From Rhabdornis inornatus (Eukaryota > Chordata > Aves > Passeriformes > Rhabdornithidae), in assembly GCA_013397075.1 (NCBI GenBank), contig VWZS01009792.1, positions 2,252,687-2,316,686 on the forward strand: a stretch of DNA of 64,000 bases. The letters are read 5' to 3'. Below the pieces are notes generated by a model. The model worked only from the letters and a program-made list of their open reading frames with translations, ran no database searches and was not told the DNA's origin. The position numbers and the translations under genes were made by a program. Positions 51,939-63,982 of this stretch are shown here, in pieces. The first letter of the stretch is position 1, and every line of letters starts with the position of its first letter.

Positions 51939-52517
51939 ATGAAGAGCAAAACTACTCACAGGAATTCAAGATCCAAGTATGTCCTGTGGCATAATAACAT
52001 TAACTTTCACAAAGTTTACCATTTGATTCTCTTTGCTAATTTCTGTGGAGACAACATTTACATAGAATTAACTTGTGTGATTGCAATAAATCTTTTCTTA
52101 GTGGTAGTAGCCACTATAGCACACATGCTTAATACCAGGACTCCCCCCAAATCTTGTGCATCACCATATTTCTCTATAGCAAATATTATCAATCATTTTA
52201 TCAACAAGCCACTATTTACTGGGTGTTCCACCTTCATTTATGATCTTCATTTTATCACCTTGATACCACAGTACTGTCAGACTGTACTTTTAGCAGGAGC
52301 TGATACTCAGTGTAAGAAGAACTCTATGTCTGTTATCATGGTGACAACAAAAGCTCTGTTCTTTGCTGGTTTTGCACCTTTCTTCTCCACCTCCTTATTG
52401 TCAGTGATGGAAAAATTGTGTGGAACCCTTTATGCCACACATGGAGAAGCTCTGCATAATTCTTTTAGTGACCGTGAGCCAGAGGTGCCATTTATTGACA
52501 AAGCTCCTTTCCTCTGA
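51939..52517 (+). CDS. Unidentified 192-codon hydrophobic ORF, possible retrocopy
   Basis: I do not recognise this protein. It is the longest frame in the window: 192 codons from the ATG, and 205 codons stop-free from 51903. At about 40% GC a stop is met roughly every 16 codons, so a frame this long is expected only about 0.01-0.02 times in a window of this size (my rough estimate). The translation has a strong membrane-like segment at about residues 38-62 (ELTCVIAINLFLVVVATIAH lies within it). Further hydrophobic stretches lie at about 97-120 and 130-150, and the C-terminal 30 residues are polar. An oligo-A tract starts 52 bases after the stop, as in a processed retrocopy, but no AATAAA precedes it. 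The reverse strand has no frame of 60 codons or more inside it, so it is not an obvious shadow. It could be a retrocopied gene fragment, a real exon, or a rare chance frame. Confidence 0.3.
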   Translation: MKSKTTHRNSRSKYVLWHNNINFHKVYHLILFANFCGDNIYIELTCVIAINLFLVVVATIAHMLNTRTPPKSCASPYFSIANIINHFINKPLFTGCSTFIYDLHFITLIPQYCQTVLLAGADTQCKKNSMSVIMVTTKALFFAGFAPFFSTSLLSVMEKLCGTLYATHGEALHNSFSDREPEVPFIDKAPFL

Positions 52518-52568
52518 TGCTATAGTCCCAGAGGTTCCTAAAAGTTATGCCCCTCCTCGGTTTTTATG

Positions 52569-52601
52569 AAAAAAAAAAAGAAAAAAAAAAAGAAAAAAAA
52601 A
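52569..52601. repeat. Oligo-A tract (A11G type)
   Basis: Three A runs separated by single G, 52 bases after the stop of the 192-codon frame. It could be the tail of a retrocopy or just a simple repeat. A second A run lies at about 52626-52635. Confidence 0.9.
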
Positions 52602-54814
52602 TCAATTATAATGTCTTCTCCAAAGGAAAAAAAAAATAAAAAAGCTAAAAAGGGGCTGGGGCAGGCAAGAGACTGAATTTTGTGTATTTCATAAACATAC
52701 CGGCAGATATGAATAGAAAGAGTAGCTTGAGGCGAGGGCTCAGGGATCTGCCCTCTGTTCATCTCAGCTGACCCACCCTGAGGCTGTTGGGTGGCAACAC
52801 AATCAGAATCACAGGTGACAAGCATCATCAACTCCCACTAGTGTAGCCCATGTACTCATTCTAAATACGAACAAATAATATTTTTCCAATTTCTCTTGGA
52901 TGTGTAAAGAATTTGCAGTAACACAAATTATGTTCATTTTTAACAACATGTTTCAATATATGAATTTACTATAGATTGTAATTTCCTTATGCTAGAAAAC
53001 ATAACCTAAAATCACTATGCTGGGAAGCGGAGAGATGAATAAAATGCTATAGATTGCATTTCTTTTAATTAGAAAAAATAGTTATCTCAAAATCAACTGC
53101 TCAAGATTTTTTTATCTCTCCTGTTACATGACACTGATATTTATTTCTCCTAATATTGCAGTTTGTTTTCTGGTACCACAGCATTTGACTTTTAAAGGTG
53201 TGCAGTGTTTCAGTTATTCTCATACCTAGTTATTGATCTTTGAAAATTTCCAAGCTTCCTGCTACATAAGATGATTACAGAAATGTGCCATATGCTTTAT
53301 GCATATGCCAAGCATTTAGGAGAAGTTCTCAGTGTTGTGTTCTGCAGATCTGCTCAGAAAGTGGTACTCTGAGACTTGTGTAAGTTGTTACAGCTGGAGA
53401 AAAAGGTATTTTAATTATAAAACAATAATATATTGTTGGAGCTGTGTTGGACTTCTTCAGGAAAGCCTGACACAGATGTTTGTGCAATGGAAGCCAGTTA
53501 TTAATTGATTGAACTAGCCCTGCTCTACAAGCTGCTCCCTTCATGAGGACCCCATTGATTTCAGCTGTAGTCTGCAAGGGCACAGTGCCTTCCAGCCAGA
53601 TGGACCACTTTGCAGGGTCAGAGATTAACCTTACCATTTGAGTGAGAAAAAAAGTGACACAGGTACTTCAGGCTTCCAGCCCCCAATGCAGCTGTCACAT
53701 CATCTCAATTTTTCACTACGTATTTTGTATTGTTATCATGTGAAAACTGCCCATAATTCAGTGGGATTTTATTCAGGACATTAAGAGCTAGATTCTCAAA
53801 TAGTAAGTGTTCCTATGAAGTGAAATGAAACGTAACTAGCTATCAAATTCTCACTGCAAAATAGAATGGATTGAGGATTAAAACCTGTATCTCTTTTTTT
53901 ATGCTGTAAAAAACCCTGTCACAGTGGTTGGATGGTCAATTTAGTGTCTGCTAAGGTTTTTTCTCTAAAAGCAGATTACATCCTCTATGAACTATGAAGA
54001 AAGGCACAGTAGATAGTCTGAAAATCTCTGAACTGTCAGAAGTACTCACTGTAGAATCAAGGCTCTCTTGTTTATACTGGAGGTTAGGCTAGCACCAGAA
54101 TGGTAGTTAAGGGAGAGCATGCAAAGAAGTTTTAGGTTTGAATTCCAGATTAGAAAATAGCACAGTATCCCATTTATATGTGCATGTCCATATTGCAGTA
54201 TTCCTTCCCTGGTAAGGACCTGGCAACGTGCAAACCACACTGTGCAGATTGACAATTTTATTCTGAAATATGCAGAAAACAGTAACCAAAAAATATCAAA
54301 TAACAGCTGTCATAAAACAGGTACTTTTTACTTAACAGTGAAAAAAAAAGAAACTTAGGAAAAGAACCCCAAACACACGACACTAAAAAACACCCAAGAA
54401 CACCCCAGAAAAATAAAACTAAAAAATAAAAACAATAACAATCAAAAATGCATTCTATTGTGATCTGATTTGTGTGTGAATTATTCTTGACTTTATATTA
54501 CCATTTAGATTCTGTAAAACAGTAGAAAAAATTGACATCACAAAAATGTTTCAGAAAGATAAGGTGAAACAATTAAAGGTATAATATCATTTACCATAAA
54601 GGAAGTATATTATATCTTTTTATATAGGCTATTATTCAGGCATTAAATGGTCATCTATGGTCATTTGATCTGTTACGATCAAAAGTACATTTCTAATCAT
54701 GACTTTTAGTTTTACAAAGCTTAAATGATCTTAATCTACTTCTTGAGGCCTTGATATCACTGAATGTCCTAAGGTGACTTTATGATGCTTGTATCCCCAG
54801 TCATCTGTTCTGTT
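52602..54814. other. Stretch without genes
   Basis: No gene or known repeat is recognised. A 102-codon minus-strand frame (53329-53637) has no known motif. Confidence 0.5.
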
Positions 54815-55405
54815 TATGCTGGATATTAAGTTCTGCATCTTTAAGACTGGTTCCAAGAGTGAAGGGGGAGAGAAGAAGAGCAGTTTATCATCAGAGACTG
54901 CACTCACTTGCCTGCATTCCTGCTCCTGGACTCTGTTGTCTGCAGTGGTCTAAAGGAGAGAGCTCTCCTTTGCTTTTTCGTTAGGTTTTTTTAATTAACT
55001 GAAGCAAAAAAAGTTCCCCAGACTGTGGATTTTCTTTTTCTTAGGACTAATTGGCCCTGTTCCAGACTGAAAACCCAGAAAAACACCAAGAGTTCTCACC
55101 TGTGGCCTACCAGAGCCCGGGACATGGCATTTTCCAGCACAGGAAAAACGGATAAGAGACTGAGTGAGCCAAGCTAAAAGAACTTCCTAAATTTCCCATC
55201 TCTTCAGAACAGTGAGACATTCTATGGTTTAATGTTATTCACTTTTATGCTTGTGAATACTTTGCTTGTTGAATAAACAATTTTTTTCCACTTTTTCCAA
55301 GGTAATCTTTTCCCAAATCAGTTGCAAGAGGTGCTGCTTAAATCTGCTTCCTAGAAGGACCCCTTTAGAAGTTTTCTCCCAAATTTGCCCTAAACCAAAG
55401 CATTC
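54815..55405 (+). mobile_element. Probable degenerate LTR, forward orientation
   Basis: Its layout resembles an avian ERV LTR. An opening 'atgctggatattaagttctg' and 'ctttaagactggttccaag' are followed by 'agaacttcctaaatttccc' and 'agtgagacattctatgg'. A polyadenylation signal AATAAA lies at 55272-55277, and a T-rich stretch follows. The signal is on the plus strand, which sets the orientation. I recall a similar repeat in birds but cannot name the family, and both ends are approximate. Confidence 0.4.
55272..55277 (+). terminator. AATAAA polyadenylation signal of the LTR-like block
   Basis: AATAAA in 'gttgaataaacaattt' at the position where an LTR's R region would be processed. The assignment depends on the LTR call. 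Confidence 0.4.
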
Positions 55406-55449
55406 CCATTTATTAGAATAACCAATAAGCCCTCTCCTTCTCTAAAGAA

Positions 55450-56560
55450 GAATAGAATAATATGATTTAGGAGGGCCCTCCAAAAATCATATATTCCAAC
55501 TCTCCTGCCTGATGCTTTGATAATGGACAAGCCTGATATCCCCTCTCCCCTCAAGCCTAGCTTAAATCTCTGTCAATGAACTCCAGCAACTTGTGAGCAG
55601 AGACTCTCTCCCCTCCTTGAGAAAGGTGAATCCTGTCTGACACCAGCAGACCTGACGCCTTGTAGGCCGTGCCATTATTAAAACCTAAAAACTGTGGTGG
55701 TAACACCAGCCACAGGGCCATACATTAGTAGCCTGGGTCCATCTGTGCCTTCCAATGTCACTGTCTGCAGCTGGAAGACAGAGTAAAAAAACACCTGTGC
55801 TCCAGATTCCCCTACCAATCATCCCAGGGACCTGAAGCCCTTTTTGACCACGACCACACACTGCAGTTTCACCACTACCTACATGGAAGAGCAGTGATGG
55901 GTAATAGTCCAAGCCCGTGCCAGGCTAGGGAGTTTCCTGGTGATGTCCTTTGCCCTGGCTCCAGGGAAGCAGAAAATTCCCCTAACAGAAATGTCTGTCT
56001 GAATGCTCTGTTTACCTCAGAAGAGAGTCACATATAACTATAACCTGTCTTTTCCTGCCTATGGGGGCAGCTGTGATAAAAGGGAGGGTTTTTTCTCTGG
56101 CAACGACAGACACTGTCATCAGTATCATCCATCAATTGGCCTTCCCCATCCAGATCCCCATCCCTGTAGTGCAGATGCAGCTGGGAAGTTGAGGTGGGCA
56201 AGAAGAGGGTTCAGCTGCTGCCCTGAGCATGGACTTGACTTCATTCACTCATTCCTATAAGGTTCCACTTCTGCCTGGTGGGAGAATGATACTGGATCTC
56301 CTAAATATAGGTTTTCTGGTGGCTGTCCCTGTTTTTGTCTCAGGGAAGGCAGCACATGGTTCCACCAGACAAACTCTTTTCTAGGATCCCTGATACTTTT
56401 ATCTGTTTGTTTCCTCTCATAAATCTGCCACCAGAGAAAATCCTTACTATATTTTCTTTGCAAAACAGAAGTACTTTTGGGCAAGAAATCGTCCTACACA
56501 CTGCAGTCACATATGTTTTACTCAGTGTTACAAGATTGTATGGGTTTTATTATGTTTGCC
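55450..56560 (-). pseudogene. Broken CR1 ORF1 with SGNH-esterase remains
   Basis: Read on the minus strand this is the C-terminal part of a CR1-type ORF1. In the LINE2/CR1 group, ORF1 can carry an SGNH-hydrolase (esterase) domain. A frame starting at 55912 opens M-D-Y-Y-P-S-L-L and then has FHVGSGE (55868-55888), at the place of the conserved G-x-N-D block; the Asn and Asp are not kept (SGE). Near the end, 55620-55637 encodes D-R-I-H-L-S, matching the Asp-x-x-His catalytic block, with a stop at 55557-55559. An upstream piece (56245-56484, minus) holds the preceding low-complexity part. The three pieces lie in three different frames and a stop interrupts at 55685, so the gene is dead. No ORF2 follows on its 3' side. 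Confidence 0.7.
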
Positions 56561-57337
56561 TATAGCAACTTGATTTATGTAAAATTTTCCAGCTTTATTA
56601 GTTCTACTTCTGTCCAGTTACTGGTTTTATTGTCAGGTTTCATGAGTAATCTTGATTTGTATGTCTGGTGATTTAATTAAAAAATATAGTGGATAAAAAG
56701 GTAAGGAAATCATCCGCTCTACTTTTTCTTTAAGGCAATATATGAAGCCAGTAGATTTAAATTTCTTTCCACTGATAATGATTCTGAGGTAGAAATTAGA
56801 GATTTCTATTAATTTGGGCATACAGACTTTTTTTTAAAGTCAGAAATCTAGAAATCCAAGGCAGTAATTGACTTCCATGACCTTACTTTATAGGCAGAAG
56901 ATCCCTTCCAGACTTTAAGGATTCTATTATGTGGCAAAAGTTTTCCCATGAACTTCCAGGACACCTGCATACTGCATAAGACTTTATTCAGTATAAATAA
57001 TAGTGAGATGTTGGACAGGAAGCTAATAACACACAGTGCCCAGGGATGATCATAATTATGATACACTCTAAGATTATAGGCTGCCTCAGCATTTTGCGGT
57101 GATTTCTTGCAGATCTTTGTACTGAGTCTGGCTGGGATAATGATATTTTTTTTCACAGGATCCTGTATCATGCTGTGATTTAGACTTGTGGCTAGAACAG
57201 TGTTGGTAGCATACTGATGTTTTGACTGCTGCTGAGCATCATTTGCACAGGCTTTAGGCACTCCTGGACCAGCAGCTGTGCAGGTGTTTAGCCGCTGGTC
57301 TAGGTCAGTCCAGAAAAATTTTCTTTGTTAATAGACA
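56561..57337. other. Spacer, no gene seen
   Basis: No gene or recognisable repeat lies between the ORF1 fragment and the next CR1. A 137-codon minus-strand frame (56848-57261) has no motif and is within chance length. Confidence 0.5.
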
Positions 57338-58140
57338 ATCACTGAATTCAAGTTGGAAGGAATCCCAAGAGGTAATCGTTCCCAGCGTCTGCACAAAGCA
57401 AAGTTGGGTCAGGGATCAAACCAAATAATTCAGGGCTTTGTTCAGGTGGTTCTCTAAACTTCCAAGGATGGAGACTGCACAGGCTCTCTGGCAACCTGCT
57501 TCTCTGATTGACTGTTTTCAAAGGGAAAAGGGGAATTTTTTTGTGTCCAGATCTTTTTCTCAGATCATGCCAATTTTCTCAGGTTGGTGTGACACATTAC
57601 TCAATGAAGACTCTGATGAAGACTCTGACTCTGTCCTCTCAGTGACCACCCCACAGGCAGCTGTTAAGTCCCTCTAAACTGCATCTCATCCAGGCTGAGC
57701 AAGCTCATATCCCACAGCCTCTTATTGCATGGCACATTCCTTAGCCCCTTACCAGCCTGGTGGTCCTCCACTGAATTTGCTCCAGTTTGCTAGTGTCTTG
57801 TAGTGGGGAGACCTGAACTGGACAATGGTCTATGCAAAGAAGAAAAATCATTCATAAACCAAATGAGAGTGTACACCGTTTCCTCCTCTAAGTCACTGAT
57901 GAAGATGTTAAATAGGATAGGTTCCATCGTATATCCTGAAGAAACTCCATGTTTCTGGCCTTGAGCCAGAGGAATCACTAAGCATTATTCTCTGAGACTG
58001 ACTAAAGGACCCAATTTGTTCCACATCCACCTAGACCATCACCTAGATGTCTAGACCACAATGTGCCATGCTGCTCACAATGAGGATGCTCTAAGAGACC
58101 ACGTGAAAAGTCTACTTAGGTAAAGACAGGCAACACCCAC
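57338..58140 (-). mobile_element. Old CR1 LINE, 3' UTR plus RT remnant, reverse
   Basis: The plus strand begins 'atcactgaattcaagttgga', the degraded CR1 3' end in reverse. Read on the minus strand, 57790-57978 encodes a reverse-transcriptase remnant with P-I-L-F-N-I-F-I-S-D-L, then W-F-M-N-D-F where F-A-D-D belongs. The catalytic site is therefore degenerate. GAAGACTCTGATGAAGACTCTGA at about 57606 is a small internal direct repeat. The copy is 5'-truncated and old. Confidence 0.8.
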
Positions 58141-60134
58141 TGCCCTCCCCTCACCCACAGCTACTTCATCTTAGAAAGCAAGCAGCTAAGTCCAGTATCC
58201 TCTACCCTCGAAGAAAATAACACAAACCACAAAATAGAAGTTCAAGATTTCCTTTCAATATATTCTCATGACTTTCCTTGTTGCTAGCTGCCATGACTAT
58301 ATTATTCAATTGCAAGTAAATATCAAGAATTCACTTTATTAGCCATATAATGCCTTCTAAAACTTGGTTTGGCTGCAGTGGGCTAAGGCCAGATGTAGCT
58401 TAAACTTTTTATGCTATGTTACTTAGGAAAATATTTCCTGCATTTTAAGCAATATATGCAGCTCCAGTTGCAATACCAGATTATTAATAATTGTGAATCA
58501 CTTGTGATACACAACAGAGGTTTGGACTCAGCATTACGTATTGTATTACATATATATTATGTTTGCCATAATAAGCCCTGGGAAATTAGTGCTTCACTGA
58601 GATTTTCTGCTGCTTTAACCTTTGAGATAAAGTTGCTTTGTAATTACTAAAAGCAAAAAAGTCCTGCATCAAATTCCTTTTGAAGTAATTTTTGCCTCTG
58701 AAGAAAAAGTGAAATAATAAATTGATTTTTTTACTTCTTCAAAGTTAGACAATATATGGAGAGATTTTCTAGCATTGTTCATTTATTCCAAGACTGTATG
58801 AACACTGTGTCAGAAGTTTAACATTATTTTCTTTTTCAGCATGAAAGCCGTGATGCTAAAATCTTTCTTGATACCTATTTCCCTTCGTCCAACATTTGTC
58901 CTTGAGTTACTAATGAAGACAGTTATGAGGCCTTTTTTATGTAGTAAAAAGCCTCATTGTAAGTGCTCCTAGCCTTTTTCCATCTTCTTGAACCTGAAGC
59001 TGACTTAAAAGGTTTCATCGTGCCATTGTGGTTCTTTGGCAATTTTAATTGCAGAAAAGACAATATACAGTACATGTGCCTAACTCAAAGCTACCCAAGA
59101 AGCAGCCTAAGCCACTGCCTACATCTGAATCAGTTAATTTTTTCTTACATAAAGAGCCATTACTTGATGCATCAAAGTCTTCGCTTTGACAGTACTTCAC
59201 TATATAGCACATTTAAGGAATTTCTTTCTGCGTTCTACATTCACAAAACACATTGAGAGTAGGTGATTTTGTAGAATTTCTTTAAACTTGGCAACTTTTT
59301 AATTAGTTGATTTAACCAGGAAGTACTCCTAGGCCATGGCAATATTTAGGTTTCAGCCCACATTACAGTCATTGACATTTAAATTTTGTTCCCATCACTG
59401 AAATCATCAGCTATTGTGTATTGTTTAAGTTTTTGATAGAGGTGGATGATGAGCCATCAGCTTCACTATCAAACATTGATTTCCCCAAGCATTTAGGCAT
59501 TTTAAACTTTTATTTTACTACTTCAGGTTGTTAGTCAGAATCTGTCCATTGGGGACCATAGGTTTAAGCCACGTATTTACTGCTTGCTTCAGGTTCTTTC
59601 ATGCCCTTTTGCCTGCCCTGTAAACCAATAGACAGATGTATTTAGGATGCTTTTATCCCTATAGCCCTGCTAGCAGAGTATTGAGCTCAGTGTCCTGGTG
59701 ATACTCAGCCCCAGAACCACAGATACATCATATCTACACAGGTGATGTGTAGATGTAGCAGATGTGACTCCCATTATATAAAACTCAATTCCAATATAGT
59801 CTAGTGTTTGGTTTCTATTCTCACTGCAAACTGCAGCTTCAATATTCAAACCTTTAGACACACTAAAATAATTGTTTTTTAAACTGTGTTTGCTTTTCTA
59901 AGGGCAGTGTTGTTTTGGGTAGTTTTTCTTTTTTGAGCTTCAGGTTTTGCAAGAGAACATAAAATGGGTTTGAGAATCCCAAATTAAAAAGACACTACAA
60001 ACCTGTTCTTGTGTAAACAAGGTAACTGAAAATCCAAACCATTTTTTATATACGAAAAATAATAAACCAGTTGCATTTACATGTCACCCTATACTCAAGT
60101 CAGAAATATTTTTTCCAGCAAAATATGATCTGCA
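58141..60134. other. Stretch without genes
   Basis: No gene or transposon is recognised. The 97-codon frame at 58963-59256 has no motif I know. Confidence 0.5.
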
Positions 60135-60600
60135 ACATTATTCAACATTCTCTGAGCAGCCTGCATTTGTGCTTGGGATTGACTTGTGGAGGAGCATACC
60201 CTTGAATTTGTTGAACATTGTGAGGTTTACATAGCCCCACCTCTCAAGATTTTCCAGGTCCCTCTGGATGCCAGACCTTCTTTCCAGCATGTTGACTGCA
60301 CCCCACATTTCCCCATTGCTGACAAAGATGTTAAACTTTACCAGTCCCAATACCAATCCCTGGGGAATGCCACCCATCACTGGTCTCCATCTAGACACTG
60401 AGCCATTGACTGCAACTCTCCAGCCAGTTCTTTGTCCACTGAGTGGTCCATCCATGAAATCCATGTCTCTCTGATTAAGATACAAAGATACTGAGGAGGA
60501 CAATGTCACCTGCATTTCACAAGTCCAGGTAGACAATATCAGTTGGTCTTCCCTTATCCACCAGTCCTGTATCCCTTTAACATTGTGGTCCTGTTACAAA
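60135..60600 (-). mobile_element. CR1 LINE ORF2 fragment with deleted RT active site
   Basis: On the minus strand a 132-codon frame from 60536 keeps several CR1 reverse-transcriptase landmarks. These are R-V-A-V-N-G-S at residues 40-46, W-R-P-V at 50-53, G-I-P-Q-G at 56-60, V-L-G at 62-64 and F-N-I-F at 68-71, and later I-Q-R-D-L-E-x-L-E-R-W. Between F-N-I-F and W-G-A-V about 18 residues, including the catalytic F-A-D-D, are absent. The frame stays open across the loss. The 3' UTR and tail are missing, so this is an internal fragment and cannot be active. Confidence 0.9.
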
Positions 60601-60714
60601 CCTCAAGGTCTTTTAACAAAAGCAAAACCCATTTATAAAAGTCTGTAATGATTATTCTTTCTTCTTGGTTGAAGATGGGTCAAATATACCCACATATATA
60701 TAAAAAAAATTACA

Positions 60715-60733
60715 CATATATATATATATATAT
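60715..60733. repeat. (TA)n microsatellite
   Basis: About nine TA units within a wider CA/TA-rich stretch that begins near 60691. Confidence 0.9.
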
Positions 60734-62408
60734 TATAATACTTTAAAAATCTCAAACAAACACCAGTGCTTTAGTGTGCATATTTTAAAATAGACTACAG
60801 TAATTAGAATTTCAAATTTAAACAGTATAAAAAAGGAAAAATGGTATAGTAGTGTACTTTGTTCATTAGAAACTGAAGTTATTCTAAGATATCTAAGTGA
60901 GAAACAGCTACAGTATCTTATCTTTCTTGTATTAGAAAATAGAAAATCTTCAGAGTAGAAATGAGCCATTGATTTACCGATGTTGCTGTAGCATAAAAAT
61001 GAAATAAAACATATACCAGGACCAAAGAATGAAGTAAAGCGATGAAAACAAATGAAGAGGCTGAATGGAACTCATTTTTGGGATTCATAGTCTTCAGGCA
61101 GAGAATGAAAATATTTGAGCAATCATTTCATGTTAGAGAACAGAGAAAGAGATAGGTATGGGGATAGGTATGATTTCACTATAAACACATTTGTTTCTAC
61201 TAAGAGTATCCACGCAGCTGAAAGAACAAAACTAAGTGAAGGAAAACTGAAACCAGAACACTGAACCTAAAAATAAGTCACATAAAATTAATTAGGCAAT
61301 TAATCAGCATCCTTTTTTCTTGGTTAACTAATATTTTTTAATCAATATTGGTAAAATATTTAAAGTTTTGTTTCTGCAAACTTAGCCTGCTTCTGTCTTG
61401 TGTTTTTATAACCAACTTTATCCCCAGTATTCAAAAGCCAGGAAGATATTTATTTAAGCAATACTTAAATCTTAATTCAAAGTGATGTAACACACACCAA
61501 AATCTTTCATTCAGTCTTAGCAGGCACTTTCTTATCAGTAATGGGAGACAAAAAAAATCAGTTTATGTAATTCTGCACCTATATACTTTGCTTTGTTTCA
61601 CAAGGTGAAGAATGTGTGGTAGTTCTACAGCTCTCTTACTATAGAACCATCACTAAATTATGCACATGGTTATAGGAAATTTTTCATATGGGTAATTAAC
61701 ACATGACTCACAGAAGTCCTTGGACATTGGCTTCTTTCCATTTCAAATGTTAAAAGCATTGAAGTAACTAACAGCTGATGATATGCAGCCACTAGGCCAA
61801 TTGAAAATTAAGATTTACTACTGGTGAGAATATGATATTGAAGAACGAAGAAGAAGAATTAAAATTGCTGCTGAATTCTTTAGAGAAAAAAGTGCATGTC
61901 TGTATTTCTCTTATCTAAGTGATTAATGGAAATAAATCACAAAATTAAACAAAATATATATGCTATGGAAATTTCCTTTGAAGTTGACTAGATTTTGTTT
62001 CTACATAAGAAAATGAAAACAAAAAAAAAGCAAAAGCCAAAAAGCCCCTCTTCCCTCCCCCTCCCCTAAGATTTTTCACTGAATGTTAGGAAATGCAGAT
62101 TTTTTTTTTTTCCAACAGTTTTCCTAAAATCGTTTTAAGGAATTCTTTCTATCAAAGGACCATAAAAGCAACAATTTCTGCACAGGAAAAATTATTTATT
62201 TTTCAGTGACCTGGATACTGAAAACTACTACTGCAGTAGTTGGTTAACAAATTAGCATGTATTAAGGCAAAGTATTACGGAATGAAAGGTGTGTGTTTAA
62301 TATTTAGGTTAGGCATTTATTCCAGCACTTTCTCTTTCACAGCATGCTAGAAAAAATGAGGAAAATGGGAAAATGAGTTAGTTGTTCTTCTCATTTTAGA
62401 AGTTCTGG

Positions 62409-62440
62409 GTTTTGTTTGTTTGTTTGTTTCTTGTTTGTTT
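62409..62440. repeat. (GTTT)n microsatellite
   Basis: GTTT units with one C interruption. Confidence 0.9.
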
Positions 62441-63982
62441 CTGGGTTTTTTGGCTAATATTTACAAAAATCTTTGCAGGCATCAGTAAAGAAAAAAAACC
62501 TCTATTGTGAATGATGATGCCTAAATACAGAACATTGCAAATACTTGAAGCAAATTCCTAAAGCTGAAAACAGATATCCACTGAATATAAGGGGAAGAGA
62601 TGGTGTCTTATTCTTCCTCTTAAAGGTCTACATTAAGAGGATTGCTTAATTGTATCAAAGAATGACTTCTTTCTGCACACAAAACTATCCAAACCTGAAT
62701 AAAACCATCCTTTAAGATGGCTTACTGAAGCAATGGGTATTTATCCCACTCCTCACTCCATGACCTTCAAGGAGCTTAAAGCCTTCAGGCATTTTTCCAT
62801 ACAACGTAATCAAGATAAATGTACCTACTGTTTCTTGGATTTAAGTTTGTCAAACAGAAATCTGCAAAAGGGCTACCAGAATACACTATCCCATGTGCTC
62901 CATACCTCTGTGAGATGAAATATTTGTAACAACAGCGAGTTGAAAGTGGGAAGGTTGATTTTTAACAGTTTAACCTGCCTTTGGCCAGGGAAATGTCCCT
63001 TATATGCAGTCTCATGTTAGTAGAACACTTCCGATAAATCTTCTGAGGAGCTGAAAACAATTCCCACTCTGGAAACTCTGGAAATTGTGTCTCTTCATCA
63101 CCACTGAAGTGCTGCCTTCTGGAAGGGCTGAGTAATTAAGAAAGTGCTTGCCAGTTCAGCATGGTGTGGCAGCAGCTGTCTGCTCGCTCAGGTGAGAGAA
63201 TTGAGTTCTGGAGAGCTTTTGATTCACTTTCTCTGGCTTGTTGCTAAAAGGCAAGGTTTATGTTTCATGATCTTCCCCTGGTTTTCCATCACTCCCTACG
63301 CAAAGCTTCCCCCCAGAGAATTCTGTTCACCTTCTCCTTCTTCACTACAGACATTAGGTCGTTGGGGAATTGCAAAGTTTCAAATAAAAGGAGTTAAAAG
63401 GGATCAAAGCAAGCCACTGGTTATGCTTTGATAGCTTAGAAACAAAACAGCTATTTTAGACCCTCTTTCTGGCCTTATTTTAATGAACTAAGCAGAATCT
63501 TTTCTTATTGCCAAATATCTAAGCACACAAAAGAAAGAAAATATGGAAAGTGAGGGCAGTGAGGCATAAGTCTGTAGGAAAGAGAAAATATTCAGTTGCT
63601 AGCAGCAAAACATTTCATTTCAGCTTTGTAAGAGATTTTTAGCATGCAGAAAACATGAATTTAAGAGTTAGTTTCTGACTGTGGAGGGAATTTTATTGAA
63701 ATTTGAACCCTTGAAGACATTTATAAACTCAGACATTAGAACTGCAAAAAGCATGTTAGTATGAAACTGCCTGCAGGACTTTGAAGTCTAGTACCTGGTT
63801 TCATATATTTCTTTATATTATTTGGATTTTCTGTTTTGTTTTGTAACACTCTGATTCTGTCCTTTCTCTTTTACTTCTATTTATCCTTGCAAAGCATTTT
63901 TATAATCCCTCTAATCTCAACCTGAAATCCCTTCATTTCCACTGAAGGAAGTCAGTGTCATCACTAGAGGTAATGCTAAAAG

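Noticed and set aside
55470..55500. Possible CR1 3' tail ('ggagggccctccaaaaatc') at the edge of the ORF1 fragment
   Set aside because: Resemblance to the CR1 terminal region is weak and the tail repeat is not recognisable, so no separate 3' end was called.
62227..62240. 14-base perfect palindrome ACTACTGCAGTAGT
   Set aside because: A palindrome of this length is expected by chance a few times in a window this size, and nothing around it suggests a site.
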